Shown here: positions 1-9,999 of the stretch, in pieces | How positions within the stretch are numbered: the first letter of the stretch is position 1 | Layout of the letters: every line of letters begins with the position of its first letter | Assembly (NCBI RefSeq): GCF_021917145.1 | Contig: NC_061081.1 | Location: 4,236,966-4,300,965, forward strand | Length of the DNA: 64,000 nucleotides | Direction of reading: 5' to 3' | From: Hypomesus transpacificus | Taxonomy: Eukaryota; Chordata; Actinopteri; Osmeriformes; Osmeridae | The notes under the pieces: model-generated | Database searches by the model: none | The model's input: the letters and a program-made list of their open reading frames with translations, nothing else | What the model was told of the DNA's origin: nothing | Made by a program: the position numbers and the translations under genes

Positions 1-953
1 CAAGCCCTGTATCCAAATCATAATTTAATGTCCAGTTACAAGTACACTGACGTAACTGGTAAATTTAACAACAGTCGAGCCCAAGTATTACAGCGTGGAA
101 TCGTGTCAGCTATTTGGAATTTCTTTCCAACCGATCAGAACTATTCAATTGGTGGCCCGCGGGCCGAATCTGGCCCTTTAACAACCTCAAACCTGCCCTT
201 TGATCATTTATAAATATGGGAGATAATTTTATGTATTCCGGTTTATCAACACAACTCATGCTAGTAACAGAGCACTGACGTCAATTCACATTCATCAATC
301 TTACCATTAGAGCTAAAGTGCTAACCAAGAATCCTAAAGCAGTATAGGATAGCCCGATTGGCATGCGAGCATCCTCTGCTCTAAGGGAGGCGCTGTAGGA
401 AGTGTTGCGTTCTGGACAGAGCAGATTCACAAATTCAAGAAGGTTGGCAGTTATCCTGCTTACCCCTTTAGGATCAGCGTAGACGTGGTTTCTCACACAA
501 TGCCATTAAAACGAACAATCAATCCTTTGACAAATGATCACCTTCACTGTCTGCGGATTGCTCCGACCACAAACGAACCAAACTTGTACAATCCAAAAAG
601 TGTCATTTCTGGCAGATTTTTTTAAAGTTTAATAAATGCCAATTAGGTACAGTAGTGAGACTTGGCTCCATTTCATATTTAAAACAAGCTAATTACAGCA
701 CAAACAACGACAGGCAAGAAGTTTAACTGAATTTATAGACTGTTAAAAGCATTATCCTTGTGTTCTCATTAAAATACGTTGTTATTCTCTCAAAAGTTAT
801 GGGTTTGACTACAAGACAGTTTGACTACAAGACGAAAAATGTTATACAGCCCATACACTGGTTCAGAAGTGTTTTCAAACACAGAAATACTTATTTATAT
901 AAAATGTAAGGCCCTATTCAAAGCAATTGAATAGGCCGGTGATAGATGCTTAC
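1..953 (-). other. hspa5 intron following first coding exon; no exon recognised
   Basis: This stretch lies downstream of the splice donor that closes the first hspa5 coding exon, so it should be intronic. I looked on the minus strand for the next HSP70 ATPase-domain exon and did not find it. The remaining hspa5 exons must lie to the left of the window. No transposon ends were recognised here. Confidence 0.5.
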
Positions 954-1066
954 CAGGAATAAGTGGTGCCGAGGTCGATTCCTACCACTGTCCCAACGCT
1001 TTCCCTCTTGTCGTCCTCGGCAAACGCAGTGCCGGTAACCAAAAGTACCACGCACAATAGCCTCAT
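954..1066 (-). CDS. hspa5: HSPA5/BiP (GRP78), first coding exon, partial
   Basis: BiP is the HSP70 chaperone of the endoplasmic reticulum lumen. It binds unfolded secretory proteins with its ATPase cycle and is the master target of the unfolded protein response. The ATG at 1066 opens a typical signal peptide, [16 protein letters not shown], then a short acidic linker EDDKRESVG, then [11 protein letters not shown], the first phosphate-binding motif of the HSP70 nucleotide-binding domain. The exon gives 37 codons plus two bases and ends at a GTAAGC donor (953-948), splitting the Cys codon expected after TTYS. Upstream at 1103-1104 is a strong acceptor (pyrimidine-rich tract, then CTCCTAG), so the start codon sits in the second transcribed exon. 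The signal peptide plus GIDLGTTYS with the ER linker separates it from cytosolic HSP70s. Only the N-terminus lies in the window. Confidence 0.93.
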
Positions 1067-1655
1067 GTTCAACGCTTCACTCAACACAGGAAATCTTATG
1101 ATCTAGGAGACAACAAAAGGTGTTAATGAATCTAGTGGCTAATTCAATTAGCCAAACAGTCCGCCCCTCACTAGCCCTGGTTAGACCAACGTCAAAGAAA
1201 TCCAATGGGTGGAGACGGTGGGACTAGCTAACTAGCAAGCTAACATGCGTGCGTTCATTTAGCATTACACGGGTGCAAGTCAAGCTTAGACAATATAGAT
1301 AATCTCTATACCCCTACAACACGTTAAAACGTACTTATTACGCTAGCCAACTAGCTAGCAAATGTTGCAAGCCGGTACTCCTTATTTGACTACAGTAGAC
1401 TATTGTATCAGGCAAGATAGTCTGTAATTAGTAGAGTAGAACTACCTAGGATTTCTAGAGTAAGTACAGTACCCTACTGTAGGTTGAAAAAAAATCGAGC
1501 TGAGAAAACTAGCGTTTACATTAGAGTTATGTCACATACCTTTATGGACAATCTTATTGGAGATTTTATCCCACTTCCTACTTCGTTTCACGGTCGGTGT
1601 TTTACTCTAAAACGCCAACAGAGAGAGGTCTTTCCTGAATTTGCAAATCTGTAAA
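1067..1655 (-). other. hspa5: hspa5 5' UTR with one intron
   Basis: On the minus strand a donor reading AAAG|GTATGTG lies at 1540/1539 and a strong acceptor at 1104-1103. This predicts a noncoding first exon (about 1655 down to 1540), an intron of 437 bp (1539-1103) and a coding exon beginning at 1102. The transcription start is inferred from the TATA-like box at 1683-1690 and is approximate. Confidence 0.6.
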
Positions 1656-1682
1656 ATGATCTTGAATGATTGTTGTGCGCGG

Positions 1683-1727
1683 TATATAAGCCGTCACTTC
1701 TTCTCCATCGTGGAGGCTTACTATTGG
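1683..1727 (-). promoter_or_regulatory. hspa5: hspa5 core promoter: ERSE plus TATA-like box
   Basis: Read on the minus strand, 1727-1709 is CCAATAGTAAGCCTCCACG. This is a perfect CCAAT-N9-CCACG ER-stress response element, the site for NF-Y together with ATF6/XBP1. About 20 bp further toward the gene is a TATA-like TTATATAC (1690-1683). Such an ERSE is the hallmark of BiP promoters, so it independently supports the hspa5 call and predicts induction by ER stress. GRP78 promoters often carry several ERSEs; only one perfect copy was found here. Confidence 0.88.
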
Positions 1728-2247
1728 TCAAGCGGCAGTTTGTTGGAAGGATTTAATTGGTGCCAGCAGACATGCTGGCCAGCGCTGATTTGCACACGTT
1801 TGGCCAAGTAAACGTCATGACCAGAGCCATTGAAAGAGTTTTTCAATCAAAACATATTGAAAGAAAATGTACAGACAATATAGATCTGATTGTGTGCGTG
1901 TGTTTGTGCGTGTGTTTGTTTGTAGCAGGGTTTGCATTTTATGTTCATACGCTTCTACCAGAATAACATGAACTACATCCTGAAGGAAAGGAAAGAGAAA
2001 GAAAGAGGAGGACAGCAAACCCAGCCCAGTCAATAGTATGAACCTGCAGAGCCGGAGACCCCGGCACCCGATACAGAATGAATCAGTCGATTTAATCGCA
2101 GAAAATCACACAAAAATCACCCATTTGAATCAAGTAGAAGGACACCTCCTGTCCCACCAGTAGTTTAGAAGGTTGGAATTTCTCGATTTGTCTAATGATA
2201 TGCCAAGCCGTGTGTGTTAATAATGAGCCAACCTGGACCTTAAACAA
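1728..2247. other. intergenic, GT-rich low complexity
   Basis: No gene was recognised. A degenerate TGTG/CGTG-rich tract occupies about 1890-1922 and a purine-rich stretch about 1980-2012. The open frames here are short and resemble nothing known. Confidence 0.5.
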
Positions 2248-3706
2248 CCCTTACAAAAAAGAAGTATATAAAGTAAACTATAAGTATACTAAAATATGGA
2301 TAGTATACTTTTAGTTCACTTGTGATATACTTTTAATAAGTATGCTTAGAAAATAGTTCACTTTTAATATACTTTTAAGAAGTATACTTAGAAAATAGTT
2401 CACTTTTAATATACTTTTAAGTATGCTTTGAAAATAGTTCACTTTTGATACACTTTTAAGGAGAATACTTAGAAAATAGTTCACTTTTGATGTACTTTTA
2501 AGTATGCTTTGAAAATAGTTCACTTTTGATATACTTTTAAGAAGTATGCTTAGAAACAGAAAATGGTATACATTTCTTATAGAGTAAGATGTAAGTTTTC
2601 TATTATTATACAGCAAAAGCAGTCAAAATAATTTAAAAGTACATTACAGGTTACATTTTTTAGAACCATCTCATTCTAATTATTAATGTCTATGAAAATC
2701 TATTATGCATTGCACATTGAATCTTTTTTTGTTACTGAAGCTGTAACCTTAATTACTGCCAAAACATTCTGAAGCCCTATACTCTTATATATTATCTATT
2801 GGAGTATTAATGGAAAAAAAAACAGAAAAAGCTACTTGAGAATTTGAAGGTTATACTGTCAAACTGACTGAAGAACGAAATAACGACGTGAAATAATGAA
2901 GATAGTGTGGCTCATTGGCTAGTCAATTCCCATGATGCAAGGCGGTAAATAGTGTAAAAATGTGCTGATAAGTTTGCTGTTTGTTCGAAATACAAATGTA
3001 ACTTCATGAATTTCGTTTTTAAATGTGTCTGCTTAGAATGTAGTGTTTTTTTGCGTGGTAATTGTCATTGTTGTGCTGGTTTACCATTGTAACCATGAGT
3101 TAATGACTGTTACGTTTCATAAGAAGAGCTGGATTCATGAACATGTATGTGCCGCCAGTAAGTAGCTTCTGTCAGAATCTGCGGTGTGACATTGTGAGGG
3201 GCCCCGTTGTCGCCACGTGACGCTGGATGTGAGGTGTCTGAGGGGCCCCTAAACATTTTAATTTATTAGAAAGTCATAGTAACATTTAATTTATTAAGTT
3301 TATTTTTGAGGTACTTACATTAATTGAAAGTGCACTTGAAAGTATTGCAAAGTATACTTTGAGGCTCTTTAGGAAGTATACTTCCTGAACTGAAAGTGCA
3401 CTACACAGGCTACTTTAGAGTAGTCCAAAGTATACTTTGAAGTACTTGAGGAAGTATACTTGATGAACTGAAAGTGCACCACACAGGCTACTTTGCAGTA
3501 TTCAAAAGTAAACCTTGAAATACACTATAAGTGTACTTTAAAGTGTACTAAATGACCTACAAAGTGGGCCAATTTAGTTTACTTAGTACAAAAAAAGTAT
3601 ATAAATAAGTACACTGCTAGTATCGTTAAGTAACATGATAATAGTATACTTTTTATACTAAGTATACTTACAAAATAAACTTGAAGTATACTTTTTTTTG
3701 TAAGGG
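2248..3706. mobile_element. non-autonomous DNA element, 1.46 kb, TIR CCCTTACAAAAAA
   Basis: The left end reads CCCTTACAAAAAAGAAGTAT and the right end, reverse complemented, reads CCCTTACAAAAAAAAGTATA, so the two ends form terminal inverted repeats. Inside, AGTATACTT-like palindromic motifs recur many times, most densely at 2290-2570 (tandem units of about 60-80 bp) and 3300-3700. No transposase frame is visible. No unambiguous target duplication was found, so the superfamily is open. The regular minus-strand frame at 2311-2616 is a by-product of the tandem repeats. Confidence 0.7.
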
Positions 3707-4480
3707 AAGCAGAAGGGCAGTAGATTACAATCGCCCGTTTCATATAGTGTCCCAGTCACGAAAAATAATCTAATATTTCGTGACACATTCACGAAATTAG
3801 CACTTTTTTCGTGACTATGCCACGTTTTTTCAACCAGTGCATTTCAATGGAGAGAATATTTTGTGACCTCGCATGTTTTAATTTGCCTACCCAATTCATT
3901 TCAATGGAGCAACAATAGTGAAATGTTTTCGTGTTCATTTAAGGTTTTGTTCCAATTTTTAAGCGATAAAAAACGAGTTCATAATATAACTTGCCGTGTT
4001 CTTTTTTAAGAGGTAGGCTATAGAATATTTATTCTAATAATACCCTAACCTATTAAAGCCTACTACTTAACTACTGATCCGTGCTTTTATGTATCCTTTA
4101 CCAACCGTATTCAACCGATCTTCCTATTTATAACCAAGAAAGGACTTAAACAATCGAGGAAATATAGAATGTCATACATAATGGAACGAGACCTGGACAA
4201 CGAGAGCAAACCTGGCTGGTTACCCTGGCTACTATCTACCACGCTATTTTAACTTTCAGTGCGACTTCATCCCTTTCCTGGTAAGTAGCATAATCAACCT
4301 GCTCGATTTTTCATGTGCAGTCTACGTTTTGATGAAGTTATTAGCCATTATAAAACAATTGTTTTTTTTCGACTTAAATAGCTGTTTCTGATTGGACCAG
4401 AGACGTTCCACGAGTTGAATTATCCCACAACAACCGACTCTGAGTTTTCACTCCAATACTAAATCACTCCGCGATGAAAC
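3707..4480. repeat. intergenic with TCACGAAA inverted motif cluster (3755-3830)
   Basis: Between 3755 and 3830 the motif TCACGAAA/TTTCGTGA occurs about four times in alternating orientation, making short stem-loops. It looks like the end of a dispersed fish repeat whose other end I could not place. The rest of the interval is AT-rich with no gene seen. Confidence 0.4.
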
Positions 4481-4489
4481 ATTTGCGTT

Positions 4490-4760
4490 GATACAAATAA
4501 GTAACCATAACAACGGGGACGAGTCAAAGCCTCCATTTACAATTTTGAAAGACTTTAACAAGCTAACTTGTATTTACAACAATGAGTGACTTCAATATTA
4601 TAACGTATTTGAAAAAAAAAAAAATTCAGAATGTACTGTGTCAGTGTCACGTAACCGCTCATCTCACATCCCATTCTCTATTCATCTCACTAGTCTAGTC
4701 AATCTACTTCAGACGGGCTGCGGCCAACACGACAGCAGTAGCAGCAACTGGCCAATTATT
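4490..4760 (+). repeat. dispersed repeat copy (also at ~41830-42100)
   Basis: Blocks such as CTTGTATTTACAACAATGAG and GTGTCACGTAACCGCTCATC recur in the same order and orientation near 41905-42010, with small insertions and deletions. A related piece, with the GATGCGATCATCTCACA block, occurs near 42215 and 55000. The short open frame through it is not a gene. Confidence 0.6.
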
Positions 4761-4859
4761 TTCTTCTTAAAAATCTTGATAAAATCTCAAAGCAAAACAG
4801 CTATTTATCAACTTGCCTTTCAGGTCCACAACCCCTGGTACCCTGAATTTGCCAGCCTC

Positions 4860-5060
4860 CTAGCCCTACCTCCTGCTCTGCATCCAGCGCTGGTCCCAGC
4901 CTTCTTCCACTAACCCCTGCTCTGCATTCAGCACTGGTCCCAACCTCCTGCTCTGCATCCAGCACTGGTCCCAGCCTCCTTCCACTAACCCCTGCTCTGC
5001 ATCCAGCGCTGGGCCCAACCTCCTGCTCTGCATCCAGCGCTGGTCCCAGCCTCCTACCAC
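4860..5060. repeat. minisatellite, CTGCTCTGCATCCAGC units
   Basis: The phrase CTGCTCTGCATCCAGCGCTG followed by GTCCCAGCCTCC recurs about five times with alternating spacers (some carrying TTCCACTAACCC), giving a higher-order period near 70-75 bp. The minus-strand frame through it (WDQRWMQSRR-like repeats) is a by-product. Confidence 0.8.
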
Positions 5061-6190
5061 TAACTTCTTCCCAGAATCCAGGAGGTAAACTAATAAACTA
5101 TATATAACTACAGTTAATATACAATGGCATTCACATAATAGTCTTGTTTTTAATTTAATTTATCCCAATGTTAAATAATTCACCATAATAATACTCTGTG
5201 CACAAACTACACCTACAAATGATACTGTTGTTCCTATTTCCCCACAGACTGTGTTGGTGTAACCTAAAGTAAACACCCTCTACCCATCCACCATTACAGA
5301 TGTAGAAGCCCAGCAACCCTGGCAAGTTGGGCAAGGTCACCCAGGACCATCAGGAGGCGCATGCATCCCAGTGTAACAAGACTCTCACCTCTGCACATGC
5401 TCACTTCAACAAGAGCAACTGAAAGCTGAGTGTATAGGTGTGTATGTGTGTGTGTGTTTGTGAAAGAGAGAGAGAGAGAACAAGTATGGTCGGGTTGTGA
5501 TTAAAAGAGAAAGTCTGTATTTGAAATAATACATTTGCATTTGTTTTGATTATCTGTGTATGTGTATTTGTGTTGAGGACAGGGAGGGAGAGAGGGCAGC
5601 AGACGCCCCTTTAGAGCGCCCTCTGTAAGACAAGCCCTGGATGCCAGCAGCCAGACAGTCAAAGAGAAGCACAGATGACAAGGACAAAGCCAACAACACC
5701 TAAAGCCAGGCCTCCGACAGCGAATGGACAGACCCTTCATCGGGACAGACCCAAGAATAGACACCAACAATAATTGTATTGAATAACTAATGATACATAA
5801 TTGAATAATAATTTGATTAAATAAAAAATCTTTATTAATATGTTGATACCACAGAGCTGTTGATTTAAGTCCCCTCAGCTACTTTTTCTCCACAGCTCCA
5901 CCCTCACCTCCACCACCTTATATCACCCTTTATATTTGTGTTATTTGGAATACATTTGAAAAGTAAAGATTTATTATTATCAACTTGAAATAGTCATTAA
6001 TTTCCATTCAGTATTCCTCTTTTGTTTTGGCAAGAAATGTACAATTTATGTAGGTAAGGACTATTAGAAAAACATTTTTTTTTTACCATGATGGGGATCC
6101 ATTAGTAATTGAAGATTCACTGTATTTAATAGTGGGCTACTCCAACAAGTTTTTAAAGTAATTTCATATTTAATAACTTTATATTATCTG
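5061..6190. other. intergenic, one microsatellite
   Basis: There is a GT then GA microsatellite at about 5434-5480. Otherwise the interval is AT-rich with short random frames and no recognised gene. Confidence 0.5.
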
Positions 6191-6199
6191 CGCTACAAC

Positions 6200-6660
6200 C
6201 AAAGTAAACAAACCAAACTACAAATATGGTGCCTATTATCATTCAAACTTGTTGCCAGCGATTTGAGAAATGTAGTTTTCTTTTTAAACATCTTTGTCAA
6301 CAATTAAAAATATACATACAAGCCACAAATGATCAATACTCAACAAGTCAAAATTTAACTGTGTTTATATGTAACCTTCACCTAGCATTATTTCACATCA
6401 TCTTCAAAAGTGGTTCCGACATTATGTGAAGAGTATCAATATTGGTCTAAATACAAAATCCCAGACAGGGAGTTGTATTTAGTCCCAGGTTGAATCCTCA
6501 ACAACAATAGTAAGTTAAAACATTTATATCATTAAGGAATTTAGCCACTATACACACTAAATCAAATTTTATGCATTTCACCTTTTCATGCCACTGTGAA
6601 ATGTGCGCCAGACACAAGGTCTAGTCCAGCAGGGTGAAAATTAAAATGTTGTCATGCGAC
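6200..6660. repeat. dispersed repeat copy related to 12640-12780 and 22490-22560
   Basis: The block around AAGGAATTTAGCCACTATA (6533-6552) recurs near 12738, with similar flanks including TTGAATCC...AACAACAATAGTAAGT. The block around ATATTGGTCTAAATACAAAA (6438-6460) recurs inverted near 22515-22540. These are copies of one old mobile family. Confidence 0.5.
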
Positions 6661-6793
6661 TTCACCAAATATGTAATTGGAAAGGGGCAATTCCACGCAA
6701 AGGTCACCCTTACCATAGAAAAAAAAAGTTGTGCCCACACAAATATTACTGTTGTTAAAATGTTCACTTAGGTCTATATTTTGTTGCATGTAA

Positions 6794-9700
6794 GGTCCGT
6801 GTACCTTGTGGCCATTGGTTTTTCTATTTTGCAACCTGTGTTGACAAACGCAATATAGGGCCGTAATATCGTTTTGTCATTTTAGTAACTCAAACACACA
6901 TTTAAGTATTACGGCTTGTTTTTGGTTGTTTCGTTTTTTTTTTTAATAATGAAATAACCATATAACACAAATGGTATAACGAGCCATAAATCGTTGTTTT
7001 GATTATTCCATATCCTTTATGCTAATATCTGCAACAACAAAAAAATAGCCTCGTAATATCGATTTGTTCATTTTGGATGTCAGAACCAGATTATGGGGAA
7101 AGGCTTGGTTTCCGTTGTTTTGTTTCATTTTGGAATTACGGAATATCCATATAACACAAACGGTATAACGAGCCATTTAGCCTACTCGTTTGTTTGATCG
7201 GCCGTATTGTGCACGATTGGGACGTGTTTTTACTTCCGAACACCAGAGGGCAGCAACGACCTGTGATCTGTAGGCCTACACTCTTGACGACATAGCAGCA
7301 GGTTCTTTAGTAGAAGACCCACACCAAACTGGAAGCACATGTTGACCGAGTTTGCTACTTGCTACTTAGTTAATAAATCTTTGATGAACCCAAGTTTCTT
7401 TAATATATATTAGAAACATTACAAGACGGGGCTCCAGTGTGTGTTCAAACAAGGCCAAAAGGGCCCGATGGTATCAGTTAAAAAAGACAATCACACCTGT
7501 GCAAGAAACCCTCCCCAACCATCCCTCCCCCCACCTAAATTACCTTTCAGCTCTGTTGTACGTTTTAATGAAGTGCATTGAGGCAATCAGTGAGGAAATC
7601 TTCCCTTTTAAAAATAAAAAACATAATATTTTCCATCAATGTACAACACTACACTTGTTTAGCCAACATCAATGCATTCCCGCTGTTACACACCATTTTA
7701 AAATGTCCTGAGAAAGGAAATTACTGTTCTGCTTGTGACGATTCGTATAGTAGCCTATACTTCTGTGCTTAAAGTTAGTATACTAGCTTGAGACCACCGT
7801 AGCCACAGGAATGAGAATGAATGCAATTAGAAGGGCGGCTGTGTCTACATACAATTTTTCTTGTTGTTTGTTCGTAATTTAAATATTAAGTTAGTTCCAA
7901 CCAAGTAGGCCTACTTTAATTGTACAGGAGGCATTCCATGAGTGCTGATATTTGACAGCCTCAGACAGCATGTCTGCCACTGGGCCTTATGAAAAGGCTC
8001 TTGTCTTGATTTGCAATGTAGCTAGGCGAGGTTCTAGACCATGAGGGGGGGGGGGGGGCAGTTACATTGGGGCCAGTGGTGCTGTTAGAGGGGCCAGTTA
8101 CATTAAACATTATTGTTGTCATATCGTTTTCTTCATTGCAGTGCAAGCATAAACAGGCAAAAGCAATGGCACCCCCAGGAATGTTTTATAGGAGTGGCCA
8201 GATGGGGCCACTGAAATCTTGGGGTGGCACTCCAAAATCAAAAGCCATATCTGAATTTCAGGGATTGTATTATGCTGTTGTAGTATATAAATTAGTTGAA
8301 AACAGCAGTGGGCTGGGAAAGGGTGATGGGATCTCAGTGTGGAGAGATATATGGATTGATATGCCGGATTGTTTTGATATACAGTACACAGTCATCTTTT
8401 ATGCAGGATACAGAGAGAATAGAGTATAGAGACTTAAACAATTGGAAAGCGTGAGAAGGTAAAGTGAGTGGAGAAAAAGAGAAGCAGAAAAGTGCAACAC
8501 CCTCCCATTACCATTATCTCTAATTCACTCTCATCTGTGTTGTATGTCTGCAACCTGCTATAGCATGGGCCTACACACACGTTATTAAAGTCATTGGACT
8601 TGTGTGGGGAGGATTTGACAAGTGTGATGACTGTATTCCTCCACAGATACCATGGGCTTGGATATGGAGTTGGACCAGTTACTATTCACTTTGACTTGAT
8701 GCCTGTGACCTGTGAAGAATGAATGGCACCATTCAATGGTGAAGGGCTATAACCCAGGGTTGATTGCAACTGGTGTTGGAAAACACATGTAGTAGGGCAG
8801 AATAGAAGAACTGGTTGGTTCCCTGGTTAGTCCTCAAAAATGTTGCAGAAACAGCTGAAAATATGACATAGCATTGCATCAAGGCCCAATTGGAGCAGAA
8901 TTCATAGGTTATTTACAATTGTAGTAGGCCAAAAGATTTGTTTTAAAAGTTCAGGGGTGTAATTTGTTGGATATAAAAGGTGTAGCACAGACAAATGAAA
9001 TCTGATTTTCCTGGGAACCCTCTCGTTGCTGCTCTGTGTTGTTTATGGACTTTGAAGAAGTTGAATTTGGACATTGAATATGTTCAGAACTTTGAAAACA
9101 ATATCCACAACAGTGCCTCTGTCAGTTGTGTGTCTATGTAAAATGCAAAGGTAGCCCTCATGACCTCAACTTGCTCACTATGATTGCGTGGAGTGTTTCT
9201 TGCAAGGGTATGATTATCTTTTTCAACCGATGCCATCTGACACTTTTGGCCTTGTTTGAACACACACTGGAGCCCTGTCTTGTAATGTTTCTAATATATT
9301 TTAAAGAAACTTGGGTTCATCAAAGATTTATTAATTAAGTAGCAACTAGAAAACTCGGTCAACATGTGCCTCCAGTTTGGTGTGTGTCTTTTACTAAAGA
9401 ACCTGCTGGTAATTCTTCAAGATTGTAGGCCTACAGATCACAGGACATTTTTTTTTAGCTAGTCGTTGCTGCCCTCTGGTGTTCGATAGTAATAACACCC
9501 CCAATCATTACACGTCTCTCCCCCTCTCTCTCTCTTTCACTTGTGCCAGTGTGCATAATACGGCCGGTCAAACAAATGAGTAAATGGCTCGTTATACCGT
9601 TTGTGTTATATGGATATTCCGTAATTCCAAAATTAAACAAAACAACGGAAACCAAGCCTTTACCCATAATCTGGTTCTGACATCCAAAATGGACAAAACG

Positions 9701-9963
9701 ATATTACGAGGCTATTATTCATGTTTTGCAGATATTAGCATAAAGGATATGGAATAATCAAAACAACGATTAATGGCTCGTTATACCATTTGTGTTATAT
9801 TGTTATTTCATTATTCCCAAAAAAACAAAACAACCAAAAACATGCCGTAATACTTAAATGTGTGTTTGAGTTACTAAAATGACAAAACGATATTACGGCC
9901 CTATTTTGCGTTTGTCAACACGGGTTGCAAAATAGAAAAACCAATGGCCACAAGGTACACGGA
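6794..9963. mobile_element. 3.2-kb element with ~730-bp inverted arms
   Basis: The left arm (about 6794-7520) and right arm (about 9170-9963) are inverted copies. Matching landmarks include GGTCCGTGTACCTTGTGGCC at the outer ends, the CCGTAATATCGTTTTGTC block, and GAACCCAAGTTTCTTTAA near the inner side. The 1.65-kb middle carries no convincing coding sequence; it includes a G homopolymer (about 8045-8058) and a nearby GGGGCCAGTTACATT repeat. The arms differ by scattered substitutions and indels, so the element is not young. It resembles a foldback-type or long-TIR non-autonomous transposon. Confidence 0.7.
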
Positions 9964-9999
9964 CCATGTAACCACTCTAATCTAAATTTATAGACAATT

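Noticed and set aside
4866-5060. WDQRWMQSRR-repeat protein on the minus strand
   Set aside because: A by-product of a GC-rich minisatellite.
8067-8429. 120-residue frame in the core of the 3.2-kb inverted element
   Set aside because: Composition and repeats (GGGGCCAGTTACATT) suggest non-coding repeat DNA; no domain was seen.
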